A DNA stretch of 29,510 nt from PALSA-505 sp035308365 (GCA_035308365.1 DATGGU010000199.1:1-29510); one strand, 5' to 3'. Positions 14,301 through 22,608 are shown, counted from the first letter of the stretch. Program-made: numbers and translations. Notes: generated by a model from the sequence alone, not told the origin.

Positions 14301-15805
14301 GGCGCCTCGTTCATCAGCCACCTCAGCCAGCTTCTGACTGAGCGGGTAACTCCCAGCCGGCCGCAGAACCGGCGGCGCGCCAGGTCGTCGCAGATCTCCA
14401 GCGCGGCGTGGGAGAAGCCCCAGAAGGAGTCCACCGGTGCGAGGAACCCGCCCCGGGTGATCACGCCCGAGGCGTAGATCTGACCCGGCGGGCTGGCCGC
14501 CGCGCGCACCTCGAAGTGGCGCCCGACGTCAAGCCCGCCCAGCGGGTTCAGCGTGGCGGTGCCGGTGTCGAGCAGGTCGGCGAGCAGCGGGTTCTCCCTC
14601 GGCGCCAGCTTCAGGCCGGTGCAGTCGAGCACGAAGTCGGCCTCCATCCTGGCGTCGCCGGGCAGCGCGTCCACGTCGAGCCGCAGGTCCACCGTCTCGT
14701 GGTCGGTGGGGGTCATCTCGTGGATGTCGCCGCGGTAGGCCCGGTAGTAGCCGCCGGCCCGGGCCCGCTTGAGCTGGCGCTGCCAGAGACGGCGCTTCGC
14801 GCTGGTGGTGCCGCTCATCGACTTGATGTAGGCGGCGCGCTCGGCGTCGTCCATCTTGAGCAGGCGCCGCCGCAACTGGCCGGCGCCGGCCGCCTTGGGG
14901 AAGCTGAACGCCTGGTAAGCCCAGCCGTCGCCGCCCGGCCGGCGGAACGTCCAGGGGCCCTGCGCGCCATCTACATAGGTACGGAACAGGTGCAGGATCT
15001 GGACATCCTGGCCGGAGCGCTCCCGGTCGTCGAACAGGCGCTCGAGCACCCGGGACGCGGTGATCCCGGCGCCCCGGATCACGACCGTGCCGGCCCGCCG
15101 CCGCAGCACCTGGTACACGTGCTCGTGCGGCTCGTAGGCGTTGACCACGCGGAAGTAGTCGTGATGCCGCATCCGGTAGCCACTGACCTCGGGGGCGTGG
15201 TTGACCGCGGGATACCCGGTGCCCAGATGGACGAACTGACTGCGCAGCACGACCGGGCCGGCGCCGTCGGCACGCTGGACGAGGACGAAGTACCCGCCGA
15301 TCTCCCGCTTGCGCACCATTTGCGCGCGGCCGTTCAAGAGCATCGAGCGCCAGCCGATCCGCGCCGCCTCGCGGTCGATGCCCCGGAACACCTCGCAGCC
15401 GGTGGGGTTGAAGAACTCGGCCGCCACCGGCTCGGCGAGTACCCGCAGCATCGGCCCCGGATGGCGCTTGGCCATGCTCCGGTCGACGGCGTAGCTGGGG
15501 AAGCCCCAGATGTTGTCCACCCGGGACATCGAGTCAGAGCGCAGCGGATCGGAGTCCAGGATCTGCGATCGGCGCATGAGGTAGCTGAAGTTCTCGTAGG
15601 GCCGCGACTGCGGGCTGACGACGCGGATCTCCGCGGCGGGAACCCGGCAGTTGCGCAGGAACCCCACCACGGCGAACGAGGCGAGTCCGCCGCCGATCGT
15701 CACGAAGGGCACGTCGAGGACGCTGAGCCCCGACCGGGCCACATCGGCATCGGACCAGACAGGGCTCGCGCACAGCGACGTGATCCCTTCGGTCAGTACT
15801 GTCAT
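14297..15805 (-). CDS. FAD/NAD(P)-dependent oxidoreductase
   Basis: 502 residues from ATG 15805, with a GGGGGG ribosome site just upstream. Two dinucleotide-binding signatures are visible: 'VTIGGGLASFAVVGF' near residue 40 (FAD) and 'TVVIRGAGITASRVLERL' near 240 (NAD(P)H). A late 'DFVLDCTGLKL' strand and 'GQIYASGVI...GGFLAPVDSFWGF' close the FAD site. The layout resembles class B flavin monooxygenases or lysine N-hydroxylase-like enzymes, but no substrate can be assigned. It lies 25 bp after the MFS gene, and its stop overlaps the start of the membrane/FHA-like gene, so all are co-expressed. No membrane helix; presumably cytosolic. Confidence 0.75.
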   Translation of the reverse strand: MTVLTEGITSLCASPVWSDADVARSGLSVLDVPFVTIGGGLASFAVVGFLRNCRVPAAEIRVVSPQSRPYENFSYLMRRSQILDSDPLRSDSMSRVDNIWGFPSYAVDRSMAKRHPGPMLRVLAEPVAAEFFNPTGCEVFRGIDREAARIGWRSMLLNGRAQMVRKREIGGYFVLVQRADGAGPVVLRSQFVHLGTGYPAVNHAPEVSGYRMRHHDYFRVVNAYEPHEHVYQVLRRRAGTVVIRGAGITASRVLERLFDDRERSGQDVQILHLFRTYVDGAQGPWTFRRPGGDGWAYQAFSFPKAAGAGQLRRRLLKMDDAERAAYIKSMSGTTSAKRRLWQRQLKRARAGGYYRAYRGDIHEMTPTDHETVDLRLDVDALPGDARMEADFVLDCTGLKLAPRENPLLADLLDTGTATLNPLGGLDVGRHFEVRAAASPPGQIYASGVITRGGFLAPVDSFWGFSHAALEICDDLARRRFCGRLGVTRSVRSWLRWLMNEAP

Positions 15806-15830
15806 CAACCCCCCTCGGTGGCTCAGATCG

Positions 15831-17510
15831 TCAACTGCTCTGCTCGGCCATCGGGCTGCCGGCGGTCACCGGCACCAGGTTGGCGCTGATCTCTTCCAGT
15901 TGCCGTTTCCTGGTCTCGGTGCCGAACACGACGACCGCGACGAGTGCCAGCACCAGTGGGACGACGCCGATCAGCGCCGTCGCCCGCATGGACGGCGAGG
16001 CGAGCGAGGCGGTCACCATGGCGATGATGAGCACCCCGCCGGCCTTGGTCGCACCCGCGGCAAGGCCGCCGCCGCGGCCCCTGATGATGGTCGGGTACAC
16101 CTCGGAGCTGTAGGCGCCAATAACGGCCGTCACCACAGCGGTGGCCAGGATGGGCACGGCCAGCAGGAACAGGAACACGGTCTTGTTCGACGTTAGCGAG
16201 TCGCCGGCGATGACGAAGACGGCGAGTGACACGATGGCCAGCACCGTGAGGATCAGGATCGTCTTCTTGCTGCTCCAGAACCCGTAGAGCGCGGCGGCCA
16301 CGAAGGTGAACGGGTAGCCGATGAGTGCGGAGTTGCGCAGCAAGCTGGCGGTCGCTCCGTTGCTGAACCCGATCTGCTGCAGGTCGGAGGGGATCCAGAG
16401 CTGGAATCCGTAGGTGACGAAGCCGATGCCGATGCCGAGCAGCACGATGGCCAGCGACTGGCCGGCCAGGCCGCGGGCCCACAGCTGGCGGAACCGGCCG
16501 CGGTCTTCGGCGGCCACACCGATTTCGGGCCGCGCTCCCTGCCCGGCCTCGACAAGCTTCATGCCGAAGCGGCGCATGACGGCCTGGGCTTCCGCCACAC
16601 GTCCATAGGCGAGCAGGAAGCGCGGAGACTCGGGTATCCACCGGTTCAGCAGGATGAGCAGCGCCCCGGTGGGCATGCCGGCCAGCCACAGCATCCGCCA
16701 GCTCCAGTGCGGGATCAGCCAGCCCGCCTGCCAGCTCACGATGGCGTAGGCGCCCAGCACCTCACCGCCGATGAGCACCATGACCCAGCCGCGGTGCCGG
16801 TTGGGTACCGACTCGGCGATCATCGCGAACGTGATCGGGATCATCCCGCCGGCCCCGATGCCCATCAGGAAGCACATGACCAGGTTCCACTGGTAGGCGG
16901 GCATCGCGCCGCAGATGGCGGTCGTCATGAACAGCTCACCGGCGATGACGATCGAGGCCCGCCGGCCGATCCGGTCGCCCAGCCAGCCCCAGGTGAACGA
17001 TCCGATGACGGTGCCGGTGATACCGGACAGCGGCAGCAGGGAGACGGGCAGCCCGGCGTGCGGGTGGGCGGCCGAGCTGAGGCCGTACTCCTTGGCCATG
17101 CCCGGCGCGACGAACGAGAGGTCAATCGGATGGATGGCGTCAATGACAATGGCCACCGCCAGCACGATCATGAGCTGGACCACCGTGGCGGTGACACGCG
17201 TCTCACCGGAGACGATCTTGCTCCCCTCCGCAGCCGCGGTCACCGGCCGCCGCCGGGGAATCAGGCCGATGATGCTGGCTGCGAGCCCGACCAGGATGAG
17301 CGCCATGCCGGCGTCCATGAGGACCATGCTGGCGCCCATGGAGCCCATCTTCGACACCTGGTAGTGCATACTTCGCGACGCGAGATACAGCGGGAAATGC
17401 AGCGCGGTGCCGATGGCAGCCAGCAGGCTGCCGATCCAGAACAGCGGAGCATTCCTGAATTGGCTGAGCGTCGGCCGTTCCTGGCCGGCGCCGAATTCAT
17501 TGGATTGCAT
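15831..17510 (-). CDS. MFS transporter, metabolite:H+ symporter type
   Basis: 559 residues with about 12 membrane helices plus an N-terminal helical extension (first ~85 residues with two helices). The signature loop between TM2 and TM3 is 'GWLGDRIGRRASIVI', and 'RWIPESPRFLLAYGR' follows TM6, both typical of the sugar-porter/SV2-like group of the major facilitator superfamily. The second-half loop and 'EVYPTIIRGRGGG' also fit. The transported compound is unknown. It sits between a Tat-exported protein and an FAD oxidoreductase, which suggests uptake or export of the compound these act on. ATG 17510 has GGAGGC about 10 bases upstream. Confidence 0.88.
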   Translation of the reverse strand: MQSNEFGAGQERPTLSQFRNAPLFWIGSLLAAIGTALHFPLYLASRSMHYQVSKMGSMGASMVLMDAGMALILVGLAASIIGLIPRRRPVTAAAEGSKIVSGETRVTATVVQLMIVLAVAIVIDAIHPIDLSFVAPGMAKEYGLSSAAHPHAGLPVSLLPLSGITGTVIGSFTWGWLGDRIGRRASIVIAGELFMTTAICGAMPAYQWNLVMCFLMGIGAGGMIPITFAMIAESVPNRHRGWVMVLIGGEVLGAYAIVSWQAGWLIPHWSWRMLWLAGMPTGALLILLNRWIPESPRFLLAYGRVAEAQAVMRRFGMKLVEAGQGARPEIGVAAEDRGRFRQLWARGLAGQSLAIVLLGIGIGFVTYGFQLWIPSDLQQIGFSNGATASLLRNSALIGYPFTFVAAALYGFWSSKKTILILTVLAIVSLAVFVIAGDSLTSNKTVFLFLLAVPILATAVVTAVIGAYSSEVYPTIIRGRGGGLAAGATKAGGVLIIAMVTASLASPSMRATALIGVVPLVLALVAVVVFGTETRKRQLEEISANLVPVTAGSPMAEQSS

Positions 17511-17626
17511 GGTAGCTGCTGCCTCCGTACCTGACTTTCACACCGCGCGGCGAGGAAGATCTGTTGTTGGCCGAGGGCCGCCATAATCGCCGTGGCGGCC
17601 CTCAGCACAATCTCGGAATGTGGTCG

Positions 17627-18289
17627 TTACGAGGTGACGCTGATCTCGCCGAGGATGAGGTCGCCGCCGAACATCGACCAGCCCTTGTGGAACTTCGACG
17701 GCGTGGCCAGCGGGTTGCCTGGCGTCTTCCAGAACGGGGTGGTGAAGCTCAGGAAGAACGAGTCACGCTGGCCGGTGCGGCTGCCGTCGGTGGCGTTCAC
17801 CTGGAACGGAGCCGTGGCGTCCTCGATCGTGATGCCCGCCACCTTGGTGATCGAGCGGATCACGCCCTTCCCCAGAATGGTGCCGGCCGAGTGGTTGACG
17901 TCGTAGGTCGGCTGGCTGAGCGAGAACATGGACATGGCGAACGGGCCGGAGAAGCCTGGGCCGAGCAGGATGCCCAGGATGGGCTCGAGGAAGCCGGCCA
18001 GCACGGAAAGCTGGTTGAAGTCCATGCCCATCTGGCCGACCTGGCAGGTGGACAGTTCCCTGCTGATGGTCGCACAGGCGATCATCTGCACGCTGCCGAC
18101 GCCGACATGCATGCCGGCCCCCGCGTCCTTCAGGGTCGGCACGTTCTTGCTGGTGATGTGGTGGCTGCCGTTCTTGGTTGCGCCGAGTGCCGGCACGCTC
18201 ATCCCGCCGGCGGCCAATGCGGCAGCGGCGGCGCCGCCCACGGTCGCCGTGCGCACGAACGACCGCCGGTCGATACCGCTGGCTGACAT
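17627..18289 (-). CDS. Tat-exported protein of unknown function
   Basis: 220 residues from ATG 18289, with AGGGTGA about 5 bases upstream; upstream in-frame starts lack such a site. The N-terminus is a twin-arginine signal (IDRRSFVRTATVGG, then an Ala-rich hydrophobic stretch and 'VPALGA'), so it is exported folded, often with a cofactor. The mature part (~185 residues) has two cysteines (in 'MIACATISREL' and 'STCQVGQMG'), a hydrophobic Gly/Pro/Leu stretch and a beta-rich C-terminus ending 'GGDLILGEISVTS'. No family recognised. First gene of the four-gene operon, 116 bp ahead of the MFS gene. Confidence 0.75.
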   Translation of the reverse strand: MSASGIDRRSFVRTATVGGAAAAALAAGGMSVPALGATKNGSHHITSKNVPTLKDAGAGMHVGVGSVQMIACATISRELSTCQVGQMGMDFNQLSVLAGFLEPILGILLGPGFSGPFAMSMFSLSQPTYDVNHSAGTILGKGVIRSITKVAGITIEDATAPFQVNATDGSRTGQRDSFFLSFTTPFWKTPGNPLATPSKFHKGWSMFGGDLILGEISVTS

Positions 18290-18338
18290 GGATTCACCCT
18301 GGCCAGCCGGGAGATTTGACTGCTTACGTTCTTCCACG

Positions 18339-18353
18339 AGACCTCCCAGGTCT
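18339..18353. promoter_or_regulatory. palindrome upstream of Tat-protein operon
   Basis: AGACCTCCCAGGTCT: 6-bp perfect arms around CCC, in the 5' leader of the Tat-protein operon, about 50 bases before its start codon. Possible operator or RNA hairpin. Confidence 0.4.
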
Positions 18354-18420
18354 AAGGAAATCCGCCGGGCGGCTGGGCTCATTGGCCCGGTCGATGCCCT
18401 CCGGGTCTTCATGGAATAAC

Positions 18421-18450
18421 TTAAAGTGGCTGCCGTTGTTACACCGTCAA
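18421..18450 (-). promoter_or_regulatory. possible promoter of the Tat-protein operon
   Basis: On the minus strand TTGACG (18450-18445) is followed after 18 bases by CTTTAA (18426-18421). Its -35 lies inside the spacer of the opposing promoter, so the two may exclude each other. Confidence 0.35.
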
Positions 18451-18464
18451 CGTGGCGTTATAAT
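18436..18464 (+). promoter_or_regulatory. consensus promoter of the MetE-like gene
   Basis: -35 TTGTTA (18436-18441), exact 17-bp spacer, -10 TATAAT (18459-18464). The best housekeeping-type promoter in the window; it gives a leader of about 158 bases before GTG 18629. Confidence 0.7.
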
Positions 18465-18628
18465 TGCGTTGGCGCGGCCCGAAACGCTTTTCTTTTCGGC
18501 AAAGGTCTATTCAGTGCTTCCCGGGGACCTGCGCGAACGACGATTCGTCAACGATGCGATAACAGGCGGTGGGGTATAGTCACAGCCGCGCTCCAGCCTC
18601 ATCGTGACGTTACAAAGCGGGTGAAATC

Positions 18629-19693
18629 GTGCCTATCCCCACCGAACCCATCGGAAGCATCCCCCGGTCCCCGGAGCTGATGGCGGCCGGCCGCGCCCTG
18701 GCCGCCGGGCAGATGACGGCGGATGATTATGCCACGGTCGTCGATGCCGCCACCCGCGAGACCATCGAACGGCTCGAGGCGGCAGGCTCGCCGGTCGTCA
18801 CCGATGGTGAGCAGCGTAAGCCGAGCTTCGCCACCTACCCGATCGCCGGCCTGGACAACCTCGCGCCGGACGGCCCGGTGATCCCGTTCGCCGACGGTCA
18901 CACCCGCCAGCTCCCCAGACTGACCAGCGGCCCATTCCGCTATACGAACCACGCCGCCGAATACCTCGAGACGGCGCTGCGCTATGCCCATGTCCCGGTC
19001 AAGCAGCCGGTGATCGCCGCGTCCTGCCTGAGCCTGCTCTACCCGGCCGACGGCATCGACGGCTACCCACGCGAGGCGTTCCTCGCCGACCTGGTGCGCG
19101 AGGCGGTCGCCGACATCCGCGGCGCCCTGGACAAGGGCGCCGCCACCGTGCAGATCGACTTCACCGAGGGCAGGCTGGCCCTGAAACTGGATCCCAGCGG
19201 GGGGGTGCTGCAATCCTTCATCGACCTCAACAACCAGGTACTGGCCGCGTTCACACCCGATGAGCAGAAGCGGATCGGCGTGCACACCTGCCCTGGCGGG
19301 GACCAGGACTCCACCCATAGCGCCGACGTCGACTACGCGGGCCTGCTGCCAGCCCTGTTCAGCCTGACCGCAGGGAACTTCTACATACAGCTCGCCAGCG
19401 AGCCGGACCCGGACCGGGTGCTCGGCATCATCGCCGGCCACGCCAAGCCGGAGCAGCGGATCTTCGTTGGCGTGACCGACCCCATCGACCCCACGGTGGA
19501 GACCGCCGAGCAGGTCCGTGACCGGGTGCTGCGGGCCGCCCGTCATATTGACCCGTCCCGGCTGGGCAGCTGCGACGACTGTGGCTTCTCCCCGTTCGGT
19601 GACGACACCTCCACCTCTCGCGAGACCGCGTTCGCGAAGGTCCGCGCCCGGGTGGAAGGAACGGCGCTGGCCGCCCAGGCACTCGGCGTCTGA
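18629..19693 (+). CDS. cobalamin-independent methionine synthase (MetE C-terminal domain) family protein
   Basis: 354 residues from GTG 18629, with GGGTGA 6-8 bases upstream. It is a single TIM-barrel like the C-terminal half of MetE. Zinc-ligand positions are kept: His219 and Cys221 in 'GVHTCPGG', Glu258 in 'QLASEPD' and Cys318 in 'CDDCGFSPF'. Stand-alone MetE-C-like proteins act as methyltransferases using methylated donors or simpler methyl carriers; the folate-binding N-domain of true MetE is absent, so full methionine synthase activity is not assured. The donor and acceptor are unknown. It is followed after 31 bp by the M56-like protease gene on the same strand. Confidence 0.85.
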   Translation: MPIPTEPIGSIPRSPELMAAGRALAAGQMTADDYATVVDAATRETIERLEAAGSPVVTDGEQRKPSFATYPIAGLDNLAPDGPVIPFADGHTRQLPRLTSGPFRYTNHAAEYLETALRYAHVPVKQPVIAASCLSLLYPADGIDGYPREAFLADLVREAVADIRGALDKGAATVQIDFTEGRLALKLDPSGGVLQSFIDLNNQVLAAFTPDEQKRIGVHTCPGGDQDSTHSADVDYAGLLPALFSLTAGNFYIQLASEPDPDRVLGIIAGHAKPEQRIFVGVTDPIDPTVETAEQVRDRVLRAARHIDPSRLGSCDDCGFSPFGDDTSTSRETAFAKVRARVEGTALAAQALGV

Positions 19694-19724
19694 CCCGGGT
19701 CGCCTGGCTGAAGGGAAGCCGGCC

Positions 19725-20759
19725 GTGAACGGTGCACTGTGGCTGGCCGCCGCGCTGGGTGGGCTGGCGGTGGCCGGGCTGGCGGTGGCCGGCCTGGCTG
19801 GCACGGCGCCCCGGCTCGGTGCCACCGTCGAGCTGCTGACCCTGGCCGTCATCGGGCTGGTGCCGCCGCTGCTGCTGGCTTGTGCCGCCGCCACGGTGGG
19901 TACCGCGGCCGGGACGCCGGGGCGCATGATCGGCGGGCTGTGCGTGCTCGCCGACGGCCCGCTCGGTCTCGCCCAGATGACGCTGTACGGGCTGGCACTG
20001 GTGGCGGTGGGCCGCACGAGCCTGGCCGCGAAGCGGGCGGTGGCCGCGGCGCACCGGGCCGAACTGCGTGGCCTGGCGCTGGCCGGTGCCACCCCCCGCC
20101 GGCTGGCCGACGGGCAGCTGGCATGGGTCGTCCCGTCCGGGCAGCTCGCCGCCTATTCGGGTGGACTGCGCCACCCACGGCCCGTGGTCACCACCGGGCT
20201 GCTCAGCCTGCTCGGCCCGGCCGAACAGGAGGCGGTGCTGCGGCATGAGAGTGCTCACATCCGGCTCGGTCACCCGCGGATCCTGTTGTTCGGCGCGGCC
20301 ATCGCGGACAGCTACGGGTGGCTGCCCCCGGCCCGGTGGGCCTGGGCCGGGCTGCGGCGCGATCTGGAAGCCGCCGCTGACGACGAGGCCGTTTCGGCGG
20401 CCGGGCCTGGGCCGCTGCTCTGCGCGCTGGCCAAGGTCACCCTCGCCCAGGCGGTCGCGGTCCCGGGAGCCGCCGGGTTCGCCGACTCCGGTGATCTGCG
20501 CTACCGGATTCGCCGCCTGCGGGAACCTCATCCGCGCCGGGCCGGTGCCGCGCTCACCCTCGGCCTGGTCGGCGGCAGCCTGACCGCGGGCCTGGCCGTC
20601 GTCACCTGCCAGCTACTGAACGCCAGCGCGCCGTGGACGACCATGATTCCGGCGCTCGCCGGGTTCGGCTACCTGGGCTGGCGGCCGGCCTGGGCCAGCC
20701 GGACCCGCTCAGACACCAGGTTTCCCCGCCGGGGCCGGCGGGGTGTCTCCGCCGCCTGA
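19725..20759 (+). CDS. M56/BlaR1-like membrane metalloprotease
   Basis: 344 residues from GTG 19725, with AAGGGAAG about 6 bases upstream. Membrane helices occur near residues 4-25, 36-58, 76-95, 184-200 and two at the C-terminus. The zinc site is HESAH at 174-178, with the third ligand in 'DLEAAADDEA' (Glu215), as in M48/M56 peptidases. In BlaR1/MecR1 systems such a protease cleaves a BlaI/MecI repressor; a BlaI-type gene lies immediately downstream but on the opposite strand, its 3' end overlapping this gene by 51 bp. There is no penicillin-binding sensor domain, so the signal is not beta-lactam recognition of the classical type. Confidence 0.82.
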   Translation: MNGALWLAAALGGLAVAGLAVAGLAGTAPRLGATVELLTLAVIGLVPPLLLACAAATVGTAAGTPGRMIGGLCVLADGPLGLAQMTLYGLALVAVGRTSLAAKRAVAAAHRAELRGLALAGATPRRLADGQLAWVVPSGQLAAYSGGLRHPRPVVTTGLLSLLGPAEQEAVLRHESAHIRLGHPRILLFGAAIADSYGWLPPARWAWAGLRRDLEAAADDEAVSAAGPGPLLCALAKVTLAQAVAVPGAAGFADSGDLRYRIRRLREPHPRRAGAALTLGLVGGSLTAGLAVVTCQLLNASAPWTTMIPALAGFGYLGWRPAWASRTRSDTRFPRRGRRGVSAA

Positions 20760-21140
20760 CCCCTCGTCGCCGGATTCCCTGAGGATCGCGGCCAGGTCGG
20801 CCAGCAGCTGCGGATCCTGGGTGCCGGAGACCAGGTGAGCCAGCACGGCGCGCCGGTCGCCCGCGCTGGCCAGCAGCCGTTCGATCGCCTTGGCGGTGAG
20901 CTGGTCGGGATCCCCGGCGGGCTGGTACGTGAATCGGCGGCCGTCGCCCGTCCGTTCCACCAGCCCCTTGCCGACCAGGCGGGTCAGCACGGTGACGACG
21001 GTGGTGTAGGAACGTCGCGGGCCCGGCAGCCTGTCCGCCAGCTCTCTGGCTCCAAGCGGTGCCCCCGCCGCCCAGAGGCGCTCCAGCAGCTCGGCTTCCA
21101 GGCTGCCGAGGCTGGTGCCCGCGATGTTCTGCCGCTTCAT
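20709..21140 (-). CDS. BlaI/MecI/CopY-family transcriptional repressor
   Basis: 143 residues from ATG 21140, directly preceded by AGGAGTG. The winged helix covers about 10-80: 'LEAELLERLWAAGAPLGARE', the recognition helix 'SYTTVVTVLTRLVGKGLVER' and a wing 'GRRFTYQP'. The C-terminal dimer helices follow. Family members repress beta-lactamase or copper-export genes and are inactivated by an M56 protease or by metal. It follows the thioredoxin-like gene (41 bp) on the same strand and is convergent, with a 51-bp overlap, with the M56-like protease. Usually these two are co-directional, so the arrangement is unusual. Confidence 0.9.
   Translation of the reverse strand: MKRQNIAGTSLGSLEAELLERLWAAGAPLGARELADRLPGPRRSYTTVVTVLTRLVGKGLVERTGDGRRFTYQPAGDPDQLTAKAIERLLASAGDRRAVLAHLVSGTQDPQLLADLAAILRESGDEGSGGGDTPPAPAGKPGV
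20724..20743. terminator. hairpin inside overlapping convergent gene ends
   Basis: CCCCGCCGG GG CCGGCGGGG, a perfect 9-bp stem, flanked by AGACACC and GGTGTCT that can extend it. It lies within the 51 bp shared by the protease and repressor genes; probable bidirectional terminator encoded in both proteins. Confidence 0.5.
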
Positions 21141-21180
21141 CACTCCTAGTCTGCCAGCCTCGTGGTGGCCGCAGGCCGCA

Positions 21181-21876
21181 TCAGCGCAGAGTGGCGGCGT
21201 GGGCGAGCATCTGTGATGCGGTCTTGCCTGGAGCCGAGTTGACGTAGCGCACGTGCCCGGTGGAATCCACCAGGAAGTAGATGTCCATCTCGCCCTTGGG
21301 GTTGTAGGCGCGGGTAAGGGCTGCGGAGGCGGTGCCGAACACCCAGTTCGGGCTGTGCGTCCCCATTCCGGCATAGGTGTCGACGAACGACGTCATGGTC
21401 GGATTGGAGTGCCCCAGGTCGCCGTAGAGTTCCAGTTCGACCACCTTCACGTGCATCGTGGCCAGCTTGGCCGCCAGTTGGCTCTGCATGGCCCTGGTCC
21501 CCACCTGGCAGACCGCGCACCAGGTCGTGACCAGCCAGATCATGGCTGGCGCGCCACGCAGCGAGGAAAGGCTCTCCCGCTGTCCGGCCACGGTCGTGTA
21601 GGTGCCCGATGGGGCCATGCCGCCGGCCATCGGCGCCATGCCGCCGCCCTTCATCGATCCCATCGAGCTCATCGACCCGTTCATGGAGTCGCTCATCGAC
21701 GACTTCGCGGCCGGGCTGCCACCCGAGCTCAGCGTGACCCCCAGGATCACCCCCACCACGACCACGGCGATCGCGCCCAGGCCGGTCCAGCGCCGTCGCG
21801 GTGCCTGCCACCAGCGGGATAGCAGGCCGGGCTTGGCTGCGGTGACCGGTCCGTTGCTGTCTGATTCGTTACTCAC
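21181..21876 (-). CDS. membrane-anchored thioredoxin/TlpA-like protein with Met-rich linker
   Basis: 231 residues from GTG 21876, with an ideal AAGGAGG 6 bases upstream; the start overlaps the end of the upstream membrane-protein gene by 8 bases. A single anchor helix (about 33-49) puts the rest outside the membrane. Residues 61-88 are a Met/Gly/Ser segment with about ten methionines (e.g. SMSSMGSMKGGGMAPMAGGM), a composition seen in copper-handling proteins. The thioredoxin fold follows, with the active-site motif WCAVC (Cys120, Cys123). The family reduces or forms disulfides in exported proteins. Next to a BlaI/CopY-type repressor it suggests a redox or copper-stress role (inference). Confidence 0.85.
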   Translation of the reverse strand: MSNESDSNGPVTAAKPGLLSRWWQAPRRRWTGLGAIAVVVVGVILGVTLSSGGSPAAKSSMSDSMNGSMSSMGSMKGGGMAPMAGGMAPSGTYTTVAGQRESLSSLRGAPAMIWLVTTWCAVCQVGTRAMQSQLAAKLATMHVKVVELELYGDLGHSNPTMTSFVDTYAGMGTHSPNWVFGTASAALTRAYNPKGEMDIYFLVDSTGHVRYVNSAPGKTASQMLAHAATLR

Positions 21877-22519
21877 CAGGTGCCTCCTTGCAAGCGGTGC
21901 TCTTCGGTATCGGCGAATCACAAACCCCCGCCAGGCACTGGGCCCGGACCAGCTTGCGCAGCGACCAGGCCCCGCTCACGGCCATCAGCAGCAACGCCCC
22001 GGTCAGCAGCCAGTTCTGGTTGGAAGCGAAGAAGTAGGCGATGTTGCCGGTGGTGCTGAGCTGTGTGGCCACGGGCAGGCCGAGCAGCCCGACCACTGTC
22101 GGCACGACCGGGCTGCAGCACAGGAAGCTCGGCGCCAGGCTGATCACGGCGGCCAGGGCGCCGGCCAGCCCTCCCCGCCTCGGCCGGCCGGCGCGGTTCT
22201 TCGCGATCCGCCGCATCGCGTACACCTGCAGCGTGACTATCCAGGCCAGGCCCAGGGACAGGCCCACGGTGAAGGCGGCATAGCGCGGCCCGAAGTACTG
22301 CCAGTTGGCGAACGAGATCTGCAGCGTGAAGTCGAACGGCAGCAGCACCGAGTACGCGACCCCGGTGATCAGCGTGATGACGCCGAACAGCACCCGGCTC
22401 ACCGGGTCGGCGGCGATCTGGCCGGTCACCGACAGCCATGTCCGCGCCGTGACGGGCTGACCGGCCAGCCCCCCCGGCTGGCCGGGCCCGCCGTGCGCGG
22501 TTACCCGCTGCGCAGCCAT
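21869..22519 (-). CDS. polytopic membrane protein with Cys-Cys pair, partner of the thioredoxin-like protein
   Basis: 216 residues from ATG 22519 (the frame is open to TTG 22576; the start is uncertain). About five membrane helices. The helix 'VISLAPSFLCCSPVVPTVVG' carries an adjacent Cys-Cys-Ser-Pro motif, reminiscent of the cysteines that pass electrons across the membrane in CcdA/DsbD-like proteins; a further Cys-x5-Cys-type pair (AQCLAGVCD) sits near the C-terminus. It is translationally coupled with the thioredoxin-like gene, so it may re-reduce that protein. No named family recognised. Confidence 0.7.
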   Translation of the reverse strand: MAAQRVTAHGGPGQPGGLAGQPVTARTWLSVTGQIAADPVSRVLFGVITLITGVAYSVLLPFDFTLQISFANWQYFGPRYAAFTVGLSLGLAWIVTLQVYAMRRIAKNRAGRPRRGGLAGALAAVISLAPSFLCCSPVVPTVVGLLGLPVATQLSTTGNIAYFFASNQNWLLTGALLLMAVSGAWSLRKLVRAQCLAGVCDSPIPKSTACKEAPGE

Positions 22520-22566
22520 CGGTCCGGCGCGGTATGCAAAGTAACCACCTCGCACTGGGGGGACGC

Positions 22567-22608
22567 GCGAGCCCAAGTACTACTACAGCAAGTCCGAGCA
22601 CTACTACA
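22567..22608. promoter_or_regulatory. 21-bp direct repeats with TACTACTACA core (BlaI/CopY operator candidate)
   Basis: Two 21-bp units (22567-22587, 22588-22608) share GTACTACTACA / GCACTACTACA, followed by TACGTAGAT. TACTACA and its complement TGTAGTA resemble half-sites of BlaI-family operators. They lie upstream of the membrane-protein/thioredoxin/repressor operon. On the minus strand one frame reads VVVLGLA twice, an alternative explanation. Confidence 0.45.

Larger units (their letters stand above)
18290..18628. other. divergent intergenic region
   Basis: 339 bp separating the leftward Tat operon from the rightward methyltransferase. It holds the palindrome at 18339, overlapping divergent promoters around 18421-18464 and a ~158-base leader of the methyltransferase gene containing a CCGAAA/TTTCGG stem (about 18490-18510). 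No known riboswitch was recognised. Confidence 0.5.

Noticed and set aside
19428..20531. Long minus-strand frame across the MetE-like and protease genes
   Set aside because: Arg/Gly/Pro/Gln-rich antisense translation with no family signature, opposite two well-supported genes.
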